From the NCBI RefSeq assembly GCF_013346665.1, contig NZ_JABVBB010000034.1:248001-312000 (forward strand): a DNA stretch of 64,000 nucleotides. Reading direction: 5' to 3'. This document shows, in pieces, positions 37,532 through 46,683 of the stretch. The DNA comes from Sulfitobacter maritimus. Lineage in GTDB: Bacteria; Pseudomonadota; Alphaproteobacteria; Rhodobacterales; Rhodobacteraceae. Every line of letters begins with the position of its first letter. Within the stretch, counting starts at the first letter, position 1. Position numbers and translations under genes: made by a program. Under the pieces are notes generated by a model. That model did not search any database. It was not told the DNA's origin and worked only from the letters and a program-made list of their open reading frames with translations.

Positions 37532-38119
37532 TTAGATAATCCGAACCTGTGTGCCGATCGGGCACATGCCGAAAAGCTCTTCGATCTTCTCGTTATACAG
37601 ACCGATACAGCCATCCGAGGACCGGCGCCCGATCTTGCGCGTGTCGTGGGTGCCGTGGATGATATAGGCGGGCCAGCTGAGATACATTGCATGCGTGCCA
37701 AGCGGGTTATCTGGGCCTGGCGGCATGTATTTGTAATGCGGGAAACGCTCCATCATTGAGGCGGTCGGGGTCCAGTCCGGCCCAACCTTCTTGCGCACGA
37801 TTTCCGTATAGCCGCGTTTGGTCAGTTCTTCGGTGGCGGGAACGGAAGTGGGGTAAACCTTATAGGTCTGACCGTCCGCGCTCCAGTAATGCAGCGCGCG
37901 GCTGGTGGTGTCGGCGACGATGGCGCCTTTGCCGAGGGTGTCAAAGTGATCCTGCCAACGCTGCGTCGAGAAGCTCGACGCGTTGCGCGATACGGGTGCT
38001 TCGTTGGAGAACTCGCGGGCGGCTTGGCCCACTTCCTGTGCGCTCAGGATCGAGGGGGTCATCAGCGCCGCGCCGCTGGTTACGAGCACGCGACGCCGGG
38101 TAAATTTCATGCCTGACAT
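37532..38119 (-). CDS. Exported L,D-transpeptidase (YkuD family) with altered active-site motif
   Basis: The 195-residue product starts with a Tat-like signal (MKFTRRRVLVTSGAALMTPSILSA) and then a YkuD domain. The catalytic region reads HGTHDTRKIGRRSSDGCIGLYNEKIEELF, with Cys in SDGCIGL where most members have S-H-G-C-I-R. The His before and the Cys are present, but the motif Arg is Gly. These enzymes make 3-3 cross-links or anchor proteins in peptidoglycan. An AGGAAAGG site precedes the ATG at 38119. It stands alone. Confidence 0.85.
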   Translation of the reverse strand: MSGMKFTRRRVLVTSGAALMTPSILSAQEVGQAAREFSNEAPVSRNASSFSTQRWQDHFDTLGKGAIVADTTSRALHYWSADGQTYKVYPTSVPATEELTKRGYTEIVRKKVGPDWTPTASMMERFPHYKYMPPGPDNPLGTHAMYLSWPAYIIHGTHDTRKIGRRSSDGCIGLYNEKIEELFGMCPIGTQVRII

Positions 38120-38217
38120 ATTGCTGCCTTTCCTATTGGTCTTGCCGCTCGGTTGATCGGAAACCCATAAGGGAAAGGCAAATCACATATTCATGATATG
38201 CGATGCAACGTCGCAGG

Positions 38218-38256
38218 ACAGGCGGAACCGCGCCGAGAAGGCGCGGTTGTTTCGCC
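38218..38256 (-). terminator. Hairpin downstream of topA
   Basis: AACCGCGCC (38226-38234) and GGCGCGGTT (38240-38248) form a nine-base stem, and outer arms CAGGCG / CGCCTG extend it. It lies about 13 bases past the topA stop on the minus strand. No clear T-run follows, so terminator activity may be weak or Rho-assisted. Confidence 0.5.
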
Positions 38257-38260
38257 TGGC

Positions 38261-40948
38261 TTAGGCCTCGTCGCTTTTGGCCTCGGCCTTTTTCGCGGCT
38301 GGTTTCTTGGCCACCGCTTTTTTCGCAGGAGCTTTCTTCGCCGCAGGTTTTTTCGCCGTGGTCTTCTTTGCCGCTGGTTTCTTAGCTGCCGGTTTCTTGG
38401 CGGGTGCTTTCTTTTTTGTCGCGGCCTTGCGCTTGGCGGGGGATTTGGCGAGCTTTTCCTCGATCAGCTCCACCGCACGTTCCATGGTCAGATCTGCCGG
38501 TTCGATCTCTTTCGGGATTGTGGCATTGACCTTTTCCCACTTCACATAAGGCCCGTATTTGCCTTCCATCACATTGACCGCGCCGCCCATATCAGGGTGC
38601 TCGCCCATCTCGCGGATCGGTTTGGCCGCTTTGCCACGGCCGCCGCGACTGGCGACCTTCTCGGCCAGCAGTTGTACCGCGCGGTTCATGCCGACGGTAA
38701 AGACCTCGTCGATGCTTTCGAGGTTGGCATTGGTGCCACCCCGGTCCGAGGTGCTTTCCGCATGTTTGATGTAAGGCCCATAGCGCCCGATGTTGGACCA
38801 GACCATCACCCCGTCCTCGGGGTGGGGGCCAATCTGACGGGGTAGAGACAGCAGCATCACCGCTTGTTCCAGCGTCACCTCTTCGGCAGGCCAATCCTTG
38901 GGGATCGACTGGCGCGGCGGTTTCTTGTTTTCTTCTGTCACCGGGCCGCGCTGCACGTATGGGCCAAAGCGGCCTTTGAAAACGCGAATCTCATCGCCCT
39001 GATCTTCGCCCAAAAGCTTGCCATCCGGCGGAATGGCAGAGGCTTCGGCCTCAGGATCAGGCGGGCCAAAGGGACGGGTGTAGCGACATTCGGGGTAGTT
39101 TGAGCAGCCGATAAAGGCGCCACCAGAACGCGCGGTGCGCATCGAGAGGCGGCCCAGCCCGCAGTTGGGGCAGAGGCGCGGATCGCTGCCGTCTTCGGTG
39201 GGCGGGAAGAGATGCGGCTCCAGCACCTCATTAATCTTTTCCAGCACCTCGGTAATCCGCAACTCTGAGGTCTCGGCAATCGCTGCCGAGAAATCCTGCC
39301 AGAAGCGGCGCAGCACTTCTTTATAGGCGGCATCGCCCGCGCTGACCTTATCGAGCTGGTTTTCCAGATCGGCGGTGAAATCATAGCCGATGTATTTGCG
39401 AAAGTAGTTCTCAAGAAAGGCTGTCACCAGACGGCCCTTATCTTCTGGAATCAAACGGTTGCCGTCCTTGCGCACATATTCGCGGTCTTGAATTGTGGTG
39501 ACGATGCTCGCGTAGGTCGACGGGCGGCCGATGCCCAGTTCTTCCATGCGTTTGACCAGCGTGGCCTCAGTATAGCGCGGCGGGGGCTGGGTGAAATGTT
39601 GCTCAGGCGTGACGCCGCGTTTGTCCATCGCGTCGCCGTTGTCGATCTGCGGCAGACGCTTGTCGTCTTCATCGACCACATCATCCCGGCCTTCTTCGTA
39701 GACGCGCAGGAATCCGTCAAACAGCACAACCTGACCGTTGGCACGCAAGCCAACCTGACCGTCCTCACTGCCGACCTCAACCGTCGTGCGCTCCAACCGC
39801 GCGCTTTCCATCTGGCAGGCGAGTGTGCGCTTCCAGATCAAATCATAAAGCTTCGCCTGATCGGCATCGAGCTTCAGCGCTTTGGCGTCCTTGGTCATAT
39901 CCGTCGGGCGGATACATTCGTGTGCCTCTTGAGCGTTCTTCGCTTTGTTTTTGTAAATGCGCGGCTCTTTCGGCACATAATCCGCGCCAAAACGCTCCTT
40001 GATCGCATCACGCGCCATGCTTACCGCTTCGGGCGCCATGTCGATGCCATCGGTTCGCATGTAAGTAATGTGTCCAGCCTCATAGAGGCGTTGCGCCGTC
40101 GACATCGTTTGCCGCGCGCCCATGGAAAACTTCCGGCTGGCTTCTTGTTGCAGGGTGGAGGTCATAAAGGGTGCCGACGGGTTGCGGCTCGCAGGCTTCG
40201 CCTCGACATTCATGACCTTCAGCGCGCGGCTGGTGATCGCCTGCACGGCCATTTCAGCCTGGGTCGCATCGGCCAGATCGAAACGCTCCAGCTTCTTTCC
40301 GGCGAGTGAGACCAGACGCGCCTCGAACTCCTGACCGCGTGGCGTCGCCAGCAGCGCTTTGACCGACCAGTATTCGCGGGGGCGGAATGCTTCGATCTCC
40401 ATCTCACGCTCAACGATCAGGCGCAGGGTGACCGATTGCACCCGGCCCGCCGACTTCGCACCGGGCAGCTTGCGCCAGAGCACCGGCGAAAGGTTGAAGC
40501 CCACCAAATAGTCCAATGCGCGGCGGGCGAGATAGGCCTCAACCAGTGGCATATCGACTTGGCGCGGGTTCTCCATCGCCTCGGTCACGGCCTTTTTGGT
40601 GATCTGGTTGAACACGACGCGGCTGACGGGCGTGTCTTTCTTGATTGATTTGCGCTTGGTCAGCGCTTCTTGCAGGTGCCAGCTGATCGCTTCGCCTTCG
40701 CGGTCGGGGTCAGTCGCGAGGATCAAAGCGTTGTCGTTCGCCAGCGCGTCGGCGATGGCTTTGACGTGTTTCTTGCTGTCGCTGGCGACTTCCCACTTCA
40801 TGTCGAAATCAGCATCGGTGTCGACCGATCCATCTTTGGGCGGCAAATCACGAACGTGGCCGTAGGAGGCAAGAACGGTGTAATCGTCGCCCAAATATTT
40901 GTTGATCGTTTTGGCCTTGGCGGGGGATTCGACAACGACGACGGGCAT
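38261..40948 (-). CDS. topA: DNA topoisomerase I
   Basis: This type IA topoisomerase relaxes negative supercoils. The 895-residue product has an N-terminal TOPRIM domain (VVVVESPAKAKTI, ATDPDREGEAISWHL), the active-site Tyr in ITYMRTDGIDM near residue 300, a zinc-finger segment (LCPNCGLGRLSMRTARSGGAFIGCSNYPEC), several C-terminal topo repeats (e.g. RFGPYVQRGPV, GRYGPYIKHA, GKYGPYVKWE), and a Lys/Ala/Pro tail of KKPAAKK-type repeats. The ATG at 40948 was chosen; an upstream in-frame GTG overlaps the likely AAGGTG site. It follows dprA on the same strand. Confidence 0.96.
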   Translation of the reverse strand: MPVVVVESPAKAKTINKYLGDDYTVLASYGHVRDLPPKDGSVDTDADFDMKWEVASDSKKHVKAIADALANDNALILATDPDREGEAISWHLQEALTKRKSIKKDTPVSRVVFNQITKKAVTEAMENPRQVDMPLVEAYLARRALDYLVGFNLSPVLWRKLPGAKSAGRVQSVTLRLIVEREMEIEAFRPREYWSVKALLATPRGQEFEARLVSLAGKKLERFDLADATQAEMAVQAITSRALKVMNVEAKPASRNPSAPFMTSTLQQEASRKFSMGARQTMSTAQRLYEAGHITYMRTDGIDMAPEAVSMARDAIKERFGADYVPKEPRIYKNKAKNAQEAHECIRPTDMTKDAKALKLDADQAKLYDLIWKRTLACQMESARLERTTVEVGSEDGQVGLRANGQVVLFDGFLRVYEEGRDDVVDEDDKRLPQIDNGDAMDKRGVTPEQHFTQPPPRYTEATLVKRMEELGIGRPSTYASIVTTIQDREYVRKDGNRLIPEDKGRLVTAFLENYFRKYIGYDFTADLENQLDKVSAGDAAYKEVLRRFWQDFSAAIAETSELRITEVLEKINEVLEPHLFPPTEDGSDPRLCPNCGLGRLSMRTARSGGAFIGCSNYPECRYTRPFGPPDPEAEASAIPPDGKLLGEDQGDEIRVFKGRFGPYVQRGPVTEENKKPPRQSIPKDWPAEEVTLEQAVMLLSLPRQIGPHPEDGVMVWSNIGRYGPYIKHAESTSDRGGTNANLESIDEVFTVGMNRAVQLLAEKVASRGGRGKAAKPIREMGEHPDMGGAVNVMEGKYGPYVKWEKVNATIPKEIEPADLTMERAVELIEEKLAKSPAKRKAATKKKAPAKKPAAKKPAAKKTTAKKPAAKKAPAKKAVAKKPAAKKAEAKSDEA

Positions 40949-41119
40949 AAATACAGGCACCTTGGATCAAAATTGGGGGCGGCTTTGCGCTGTCTCATGT
41001 GGGATGGTGGGGGTGATTGTCAATGCAGATGGTCGGCAACGTGGGATTGCGGCGCTCCGGCCAAGGGACGCATGAGAGGGGAAATCGCCTGCCACGGCTT
41101 GCCCCGTGGTAGTAGCTTT

Positions 41120-42295
41120 TCATCCGATACGGCTGAGCAAACCGCCGGGCTGTCGTTCGATCTCTCCCTCCAGTTCGAGATCGACAAGAGCAGGGGTGAC
41201 TTCGGTGCTTGGCACTTGAAGGTCGCGGATCAACTGGTCTTCGGCAACGGGGGCCGGGCCGAGACGAGAGAGGATTTGTGCGTGGAGTTTGGCCACCTGC
41301 CGCAGGCTGCGGCTTGGTCTGGGCGGACGGGCAGGGGGGACAGGTGCCGCGCATGTCTTGTCCGCCGGAGGCCTGCCTGCAGGGCCGGGGCTGTCCAATT
41401 CAGACAGCACGTCGAGCACATCCGCCGCTGAGCGCACCAACACCGCCCCGTCCCGGACAAGCATATTGCAGCCCGCCGCACGCGCATCGAGCGGATGTCC
41501 CGGCACCGCCAGCACCTCGCGCCCCTGATCCAGCGCATCGCGTGCGGTGATCAGACTGCCCGAACGTGCCGCGGCTTCGACCACCAGGGTGGCGCGGCTG
41601 AGGCCAGAGATGATGCGGTTGCGACTGGGGAAATGTCGCGCCATGGGCCGCAGGCCCATCGGCTGTTCCGACAGGCGCAGACCGTGTTCGCCGATCTGGG
41701 CGGTGAGCGCTGCGTTTTCTGTCGGGTAGATCACATCGACCCCGCCCGCCTGCACAGCAATGGTGCCGTCCTTCAGCGCCGCGTCATGGGCAGCGGTATC
41801 TATGCCGCGTGCGAGGCCAGAGACGATGACAAAACCCGCCTGCGCCAAATCCTCGGCCAAGCGCCGCGCCATGCGCAGCCCCAATGACGATGCATTGCGC
41901 GCCCCCACGATCGAAAGCATCGGACGGGTCAGCAACCTTGGATCGCCGATGGCCCAGAGGAAGGGCGGCGCATCGGGGAGGTCATTCAACAGCTCAGGGT
42001 AGGGCGGCTGGCCCTGCACCAGCAGCCGTGCCCCGGCGGCATGGGCCGCGTTCAGTTCGGCCTGTACCACGCCTTCGGGGCATATGCTGTAGTCAGAGAG
42101 GCCCGCGGCGCGCGCCACCTCAGGCAGCGCGGCCAGCGCGTTTTGCGCAGTGCCATGTTCGGTCAGCAAACGTTTAAACGTCGAAGCGCCGACCCGGCGC
42201 GAGCGCAACAGACGAAGACGGGCAAACTGTTCATCTTCCTGGGTGGGTGGGAGTGGGGGGTGAGTGGAAGAAGGATGTAGGTCCTTGTCAGTCAT
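41120..42295 (-). CDS. dprA: DNA-processing protein DprA
   Basis: DprA binds incoming single-stranded DNA and loads RecA during natural transformation or gene-transfer-agent uptake. The 391-residue product has a SAM-like/helix-hairpin N-terminal region, then the Rossmann fold with VGARNASSLGLRMARRLAEDLAQAGFVIVSGLARGIDTAAHDAAL, GGVDVIYPTENAAL and the conserved FPSRNRIISGLSRATLVVEAAARSGSLITARDALDQGREVLAVPG, and a C-terminal winged helix. It sits between tldD and topA. A single TTAAC half-site is at 42340-42344 upstream. Confidence 0.94.
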   Translation of the reverse strand: MTDKDLHPSSTHPPLPPTQEDEQFARLRLLRSRRVGASTFKRLLTEHGTAQNALAALPEVARAAGLSDYSICPEGVVQAELNAAHAAGARLLVQGQPPYPELLNDLPDAPPFLWAIGDPRLLTRPMLSIVGARNASSLGLRMARRLAEDLAQAGFVIVSGLARGIDTAAHDAALKDGTIAVQAGGVDVIYPTENAALTAQIGEHGLRLSEQPMGLRPMARHFPSRNRIISGLSRATLVVEAAARSGSLITARDALDQGREVLAVPGHPLDARAAGCNMLVRDGAVLVRSAADVLDVLSELDSPGPAGRPPADKTCAAPVPPARPPRPSRSLRQVAKLHAQILSRLGPAPVAEDQLIRDLQVPSTEVTPALVDLELEGEIERQPGGLLSRIG

Positions 42296-42391
42296 CCCGA
42301 AGCTCCGTCCGTTGCAGAATCAGGTATAAGATTTAGTGCTTAACAACTCGTAAATGATTCAGCGCCCATTTGCCTCAACTCATGCGGGTGC

Positions 42392-43813
42392 TCACTTGGC
42401 CGCGCCACCGACGGTCAATCCGCCGATCATTAATGTCGGTTGCCCGACGCCCACCGGCACCCATTGGCCTTGCTTGCCGCAGTTGCCCATGCCGGGGTCA
42501 AGCGTCGGGTCGTTGCCAATGGCGCGAATCTGTTGCAACGCCGTGGCTCCGTCGCCAATGAGGGTCGCGCCTTTGACCGGGGCGCCGACCTTGCCGTTCT
42601 CTACCCGGTAGGCTTCGGTGCAGGAGAACACGAATTTTCCGTTGGTAATATCGACCTGTCCGCCGCCGAATCCGACGGCGTAAATCCCATCCTTCAGGTC
42701 GGCCACGATGTCATCAGGAGCTGCATCGCCGCCTAGCATATAGGTATTGGTCATGCGCGGCATGGGGATATGCGCAAAGGATTGACGCCGCCCGTTGCCT
42801 GTTGAGGCGCTGCCCATCAGCCGCCCGTTCTGACGGTCCTGCATATAGCCCACGAGAACCCCATCCTCGATCAGCACATTCCGCGCCGAAGGGGTGCCTT
42901 CGTCATCGACAGAGATCGAGCCGCGACGGTCAGGGATCGTGCCGTCGTCCAGTACAGTGACGCCGGGGGCGGCGATGCGCTGGCCCATCAACCCGGCAAA
43001 GGCGCTGGACCCCTTACGGTTAAAATCGCCTTCCAGACCGTGGCCAATGGCTTCGTGCAGTAAGATTCCGGGCCAGCCGGGACCAAGCACCACGTCCATC
43101 ACGCCCGCAGGGGCGGGGACGGCGTCCAGATTTACACAGGCAATGCGCAGGGCTTCGCGGACCTTGGCCTGCCAATCATCAGGTGATAGCATCCCATCAA
43201 GGCCGATCCGTCCGCCGCCGCCAACGCCACCGCTTTCGCGGCGACCATCTTGCTCAACAATGACCGAGACGTTGACCCGCGTCATGGGGCGCACATCGCG
43301 CACCGAATGGCCCTCGGGCCGCAGAATCTCGACCTCCTGAATGCTGGCGGCAATCGTAGCACTAACCTGCACGACGCGGGAATCAAGCCCGCGGGCATAG
43401 GCATCGATTTCGCGCAGCGTGTCGATTTTGACCGGGAAGCTCTGGCCCGCGATGGGGTCTTCGTCGGTATAGAGCCGCGTGTTGCTGGCCTGCGGTGCGT
43501 CGGCCCATGTGCCGCCGCCATCGCCTACGGCCAAGCGCGCGGTCTCTGCCGCACGGCGCAGCGCAGCTTCGCTCAACTCCGTCGAATGTGCATAGCCCGC
43601 AACCTCACCACGCACCGCGCGCAGGCCGAACCCTTCGGCGGCATCATAGCTTGCTGTCTTGAGCCGCCCATCATCGAAAACCAGTGCTTCCGAGCGGCGA
43701 CGTTCGAGGAACAATTCTCCATCGTCGGCCCCGGCCACGGCCTCGCGCAACACGCTCAGAGCGGTCTCTCGGTCTAAATCGGCCTCGAAAGGGGTGAAAG
43801 GGGCGCTGCTCAT
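42392..43813 (-). CDS. tldD: Metalloprotease TldD
   Basis: TldD partners with TldE/PmbA as a metalloprotease acting on small peptides such as modified peptides and antitoxins. The 473-residue product has the zinc motif HEAIGHGLEGD in the middle, preceded by PAGVMDVVLGPGWPGILL, and the C-terminal GVGQPTLMIGGLTVGG region. The start at 43813 follows a GAGGA site. No tldE gene is in the window. It is divergent from ctaC. Confidence 0.94.
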   Translation of the reverse strand: MSSAPFTPFEADLDRETALSVLREAVAGADDGELFLERRRSEALVFDDGRLKTASYDAAEGFGLRAVRGEVAGYAHSTELSEAALRRAAETARLAVGDGGGTWADAPQASNTRLYTDEDPIAGQSFPVKIDTLREIDAYARGLDSRVVQVSATIAASIQEVEILRPEGHSVRDVRPMTRVNVSVIVEQDGRRESGGVGGGGRIGLDGMLSPDDWQAKVREALRIACVNLDAVPAPAGVMDVVLGPGWPGILLHEAIGHGLEGDFNRKGSSAFAGLMGQRIAAPGVTVLDDGTIPDRRGSISVDDEGTPSARNVLIEDGVLVGYMQDRQNGRLMGSASTGNGRRQSFAHIPMPRMTNTYMLGGDAAPDDIVADLKDGIYAVGFGGGQVDITNGKFVFSCTEAYRVENGKVGAPVKGATLIGDGATALQQIRAIGNDPTLDPGMGNCGKQGQWVPVGVGQPTLMIGGLTVGGAAK

Positions 43814-43872
43814 CGGAGATATCCTCACTTGCTGCCACAAAACTCATATGCGCGTCCCTATGACGCAAGCAT

Positions 43873-43901
43873 GTGACTTTATCTTGTACGCAGAATATGA
43901 T
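43873..43901 (+). promoter_or_regulatory. Sigma-70-type promoter for ctaC
   Basis: GTGACT (43873-43878) and TATGAT (43896-43901) match -35 and -10 hexamers at four and five of six positions with an ideal 17-base spacer. They lie about 92 bases upstream of the ctaC start in the tldD-ctaC divergent gap. Confidence 0.55.
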
Positions 43902-43992
43902 TGTAAGCATCCAGGATTACAACGGCACCGCGTCGCAGCCGCGCCTCGGGCGTCTTTTCGGCTTCACAAGGGTCACAAGATCAGGACGACAT

Positions 43993-44910
43993 ATGAAACA
44001 TCTACTCCCCCTTTCCGGTCTCATGGCCAGCCTTGCGGCCCTGCCTGCACTGGCACAGGACAGCCTGCGCGTTGACGGGCTTGATGTCATCGGCAGACCT
44101 GTTGACGGCGCGACCGGCTTTCAACCCGCCGTGACGGAAGTGGCGCGGGATCTGCACAGTCTCGACTATCTGATTCTCGTTATCATCACGCTGATCACCG
44201 TTCTTGTGACCGCCCTGATCATTTGGGTGATGTTCCGCTACAACAGAAAGCGCAACCCCACGCCCTCGTCCTTCACACACCACACCCCGATCGAAGTGGC
44301 TTGGACAATTGGGCCGATTCTCATCCTCGTGTTGATCGGGGCCTATTCGCTCCCCATCTTGTTCCGCCAGCAGGAAATTCCTGAAGCGGATATCACGGTC
44401 AAGGCGATTGGCAACCAGTGGTACTGGTCCTACGAATATGTCGACGAAGAGTTCGGCTTTGACAGCTATATGATCGGCGCACCTGCCACACTGGGCGACG
44501 AAGACGAAGGTGCGACCCCCTTCGTGCTGGATGACGCAATGATCGCCAAGCTGGAGCGTGAAGGCTACACCCGCGAAGATTGGCTGTTGGCCACTGACAC
44601 TGCGATTGTTCTGCCGGTGGGCAAGACCATCGTGTTCCAAGTCACCGCAAGCGACGTGATTCACTCTTGGACCATCCCGGCCTTTGGCGTGAAGCAGGAT
44701 GGCGTGCCGGGCCGTCTGGCAGAGCTGTGGTTCACCCCAGAGCAAGAGGGCGTCTACTACGGTCAGTGTTCCGAGCTTTGCGGTCAGGCTCACGCCTATA
44801 TGCCGATTACCGTGAAAGTCGTGTCGGAAGAGGCTTATGAAGAATGGTTGGGCAAAGCCAAAGCCGAATATGCGGGCATCGAACAGCCGTTGACCGTCGC
44901 TTCCAAGTAA
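43993..44910 (+). CDS. ctaC: Cytochrome c oxidase subunit II
   Basis: Subunit II carries the CuA centre that accepts electrons from cytochrome c. The 305-residue product has a signal peptide (MKHLLPLSGLMASLAALPALA), two membrane helices (LDYLILVIITLITVLVTALIIWVMF and VAWTIGPILILVLIGAYSLPIL), the aromatic segment QWYWSYEY, and the CuA ligands in CSELCGQAHAYM (Cys259, Cys263, His267, Met270). The ATG at 43993 follows CAGGA. It begins a run with ctaB, a small membrane gene, ctaG and ctaE. Subunit I is not in the window. Confidence 0.96.
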   Translation: MKHLLPLSGLMASLAALPALAQDSLRVDGLDVIGRPVDGATGFQPAVTEVARDLHSLDYLILVIITLITVLVTALIIWVMFRYNRKRNPTPSSFTHHTPIEVAWTIGPILILVLIGAYSLPILFRQQEIPEADITVKAIGNQWYWSYEYVDEEFGFDSYMIGAPATLGDEDEGATPFVLDDAMIAKLEREGYTREDWLLATDTAIVLPVGKTIVFQVTASDVIHSWTIPAFGVKQDGVPGRLAELWFTPEQEGVYYGQCSELCGQAHAYMPITVKVVSEEAYEEWLGKAKAEYAGIEQPLTVASK

Positions 44911-44970
44911 GTCCGTTCCGCGGGGCGTGCCTATTGCGCACGCCCCGTGTTTCACCTGAAAGGTTCGGGG

Positions 44971-45906
44971 ATGACTGACATTACCAATACGCCAACAACC
45001 GATTACGACGCGCAGCTGGGGGATTATTTCGCTCTGCTGAAACCGCGCGTCATGTCGCTGGTTGTTTTCACCGCGCTGGTGGGGTTGCTGGCGGCGCCAG
45101 TCTCCGTGAATCCTGTCGTTGGTTTCTCCGCGATCCTGTTCATTGCCATTGGTGGCGGTGCCTCAGGTGCGCTGAATATGTGGTGGGATGCCGACATCGA
45201 CCAAGTGATGCGCCGCACCCGCAACCGCCCGATCCCCGCGGGCCGGGTGCAGCCGGGCGAGGCGATGGTGCTGGGCGTGGCCCTCTCGGGCCTTTCCGTG
45301 ATGATGCTGGGGCTGGCGACCAACCTGCTGGCCGCTGGGATGCTGCTCTTCACGATCCTTTTCTACGCGGTTTTCTATACCATGTGGCTCAAGCGTCTGA
45401 CGCCACAGAACATCGTGATCGGCGGTGCTGCGGGGGCCTTCCCCCCGGTGATCGGCTGGGTCGCGGCGACGGGTAGCTTCTCGGTCGAAGCATGGCTGAT
45501 GTTCGCGCTGATCTTCATGTGGACCCCGCCGCATTTCTGGGCGCTGGCGCTCTTCATGCGCTCGGATTACGACGATGCCAAAGTGCCGATGCTGACGGTG
45601 ACCCACGGTCGCCCGGCAACGCGTCTGCATATTCTGGTCTATACCGCGCTGCTGGCCGCGCTGGCGATTGGCACGGCCTTTACCGCGATTGGCGGCATCT
45701 TTTACTTCGCCGTGGCTCTGGTGCTGAACGCGGCCTTCCTGCTGGGCGCATGGCGCATCTGGAAACGGGATGAGGTGATGGCCGAGGGTGACGACTACGC
45801 CGAGGAACGCAAGTTCTTCCGTCTGTCGTTGGCCTATCTGTTTTTGCATTTTGGTGCGATCTTGGGCGAAGCCGCCCTGCGCGCCTTTGGACTGGGGGGC
45901 TGGTAA
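44971..45906 (+). CDS. ctaB: Protoheme IX farnesyltransferase (heme O synthase)
   Basis: CtaB adds farnesyl to heme b, making heme O for the oxidase. The 311-residue product is polytopic with the prenyltransferase motif [24 protein letters not shown] near residues 69-92, [18 protein letters not shown] at the start, and the second Asp region [13 protein letters not shown]. The ATG at 44971 follows AGGTTCGGGG. Its stop overlaps the start of the 55-residue gene (TAATG). Confidence 0.95.
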   Translation: MTDITNTPTTDYDAQLGDYFALLKPRVMSLVVFTALVGLLAAPVSVNPVVGFSAILFIAIGGGASGALNMWWDADIDQVMRRTRNRPIPAGRVQPGEAMVLGVALSGLSVMMLGLATNLLAAGMLLFTILFYAVFYTMWLKRLTPQNIVIGGAAGAFPPVIGWVAATGSFSVEAWLMFALIFMWTPPHFWALALFMRSDYDDAKVPMLTVTHGRPATRLHILVYTALLAALAIGTAFTAIGGIFYFAVALVLNAAFLLGAWRIWKRDEVMAEGDDYAEERKFFRLSLAYLFLHFGAILGEAALRAFGLGGW

Positions 45907-46073
45907 TGAGCATACGTCCCGAACACGAGCTGCATCAGCGCCGCCGGGGCCGCAATGTCGGCGTCGGCCTGATGCTGGCAGCCTTCGTGGTGCTGGTGAT
46001 GGCGCTGACCTATGTGAAAATTACCCAAACCGATTTCGAACTCCCCCCCAATCAACGTGAGGTGACCCAGTAA
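45906..46073 (+). CDS. 55-residue single-pass membrane protein between ctaB and ctaG
   Basis: The product reads [20 protein letters not shown], then a hydrophobic helix [20 protein letters not shown] and a short polar tail ending NQREVTQ. The basic N-terminus before the helix predicts N-in topology. It overlaps the ctaB stop and the ctaG start by one base at each end (TAATG both times), so it is translationally coupled on both sides. Position suggests a role in cytochrome oxidase assembly, similar to small CoxF-type proteins; this is inference. Confidence 0.82.
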   Translation: MSIRPEHELHQRRRGRNVGVGLMLAAFVVLVMALTYVKITQTDFELPPNQREVTQ

Positions 46074-46648
46074 TGGCACTTTCCGGTCCACAAAAAACAG
46101 TGATGCAAACCGTCAGCGTTGTCCTGCTGATGGGCGGTATGGCTTGGGCGTCAGTCCCGCTATACGATTGGTTCTGCCGGGTTACCGGCTTTGGCGGCAC
46201 GCCGGGCCAAGTCTCCGTCGGCAGTGACGAAGTGCTCGACCAGACGGTCAAGGTGCGCTTTGACGGCTCGCTCAACGACGGTATGCCATGGGTGTTCAAA
46301 CCCGTGGTCCGCGAAATGGAAGTGCGCATCGGCGAGACCGGTCTGGCCTTCTATGAGGCCTATAACCCCACCGACAAACCGGTGGCGGGGCAGGCGAGCT
46401 ACAACGTGACCCCCTATACCGCCGGCCCGTTCTTTGAAAAGATCGACTGTTTCTGCTTTACCGAACAGGTGCTTGCGCCGGGTGAGCGGGTGCAGATGCC
46501 GGTGAGCTTCTTTGTCGACCCCGAAATGGTCGATGATCGCGATGGGAAGTTTGTACATACCATCACACTGTCTTATACCTTCTACGAAATTGACCTGCCC
46601 GAAGGCTATGCCGCCCTCGATCAGGACAGCGCCACAGCAACAAATTAA
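46073..46648 (+). CDS. ctaG: Cytochrome c oxidase assembly protein CtaG (Cox11)
   Basis: CtaG/Cox11 delivers copper to the CuB site of subunit I. The 191-residue product has an N-terminal membrane anchor (VMQTVSVVLLMGGMAWASVPL), then the conserved YDWFCRVTGFGGTP with Cys35, and the copper-binding CFCFTEQ near 126-132. The start overlaps the small upstream gene's stop. ctaE follows after 35 bases. Confidence 0.95.
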   Translation: MALSGPQKTVMQTVSVVLLMGGMAWASVPLYDWFCRVTGFGGTPGQVSVGSDEVLDQTVKVRFDGSLNDGMPWVFKPVVREMEVRIGETGLAFYEAYNPTDKPVAGQASYNVTPYTAGPFFEKIDCFCFTEQVLAPGERVQMPVSFFVDPEMVDDRDGKFVHTITLSYTFYEIDLPEGYAALDQDSATATN

Positions 46649-46683
46649 CGACCTGATTAAACAAAGGTGAGGGACCCGCAACC

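Noticed and set aside
38280..38450. Lys/Ala repeats in topA as a genomic repeat
   Set aside because: They are the usual basic tail of alphaproteobacterial topoisomerase I.
46645..46660. TTAA-N8-TTAA between ctaG and ctaE as a CtrA box
   Set aside because: The spacing is eight, not seven, and it overlaps a stop codon.
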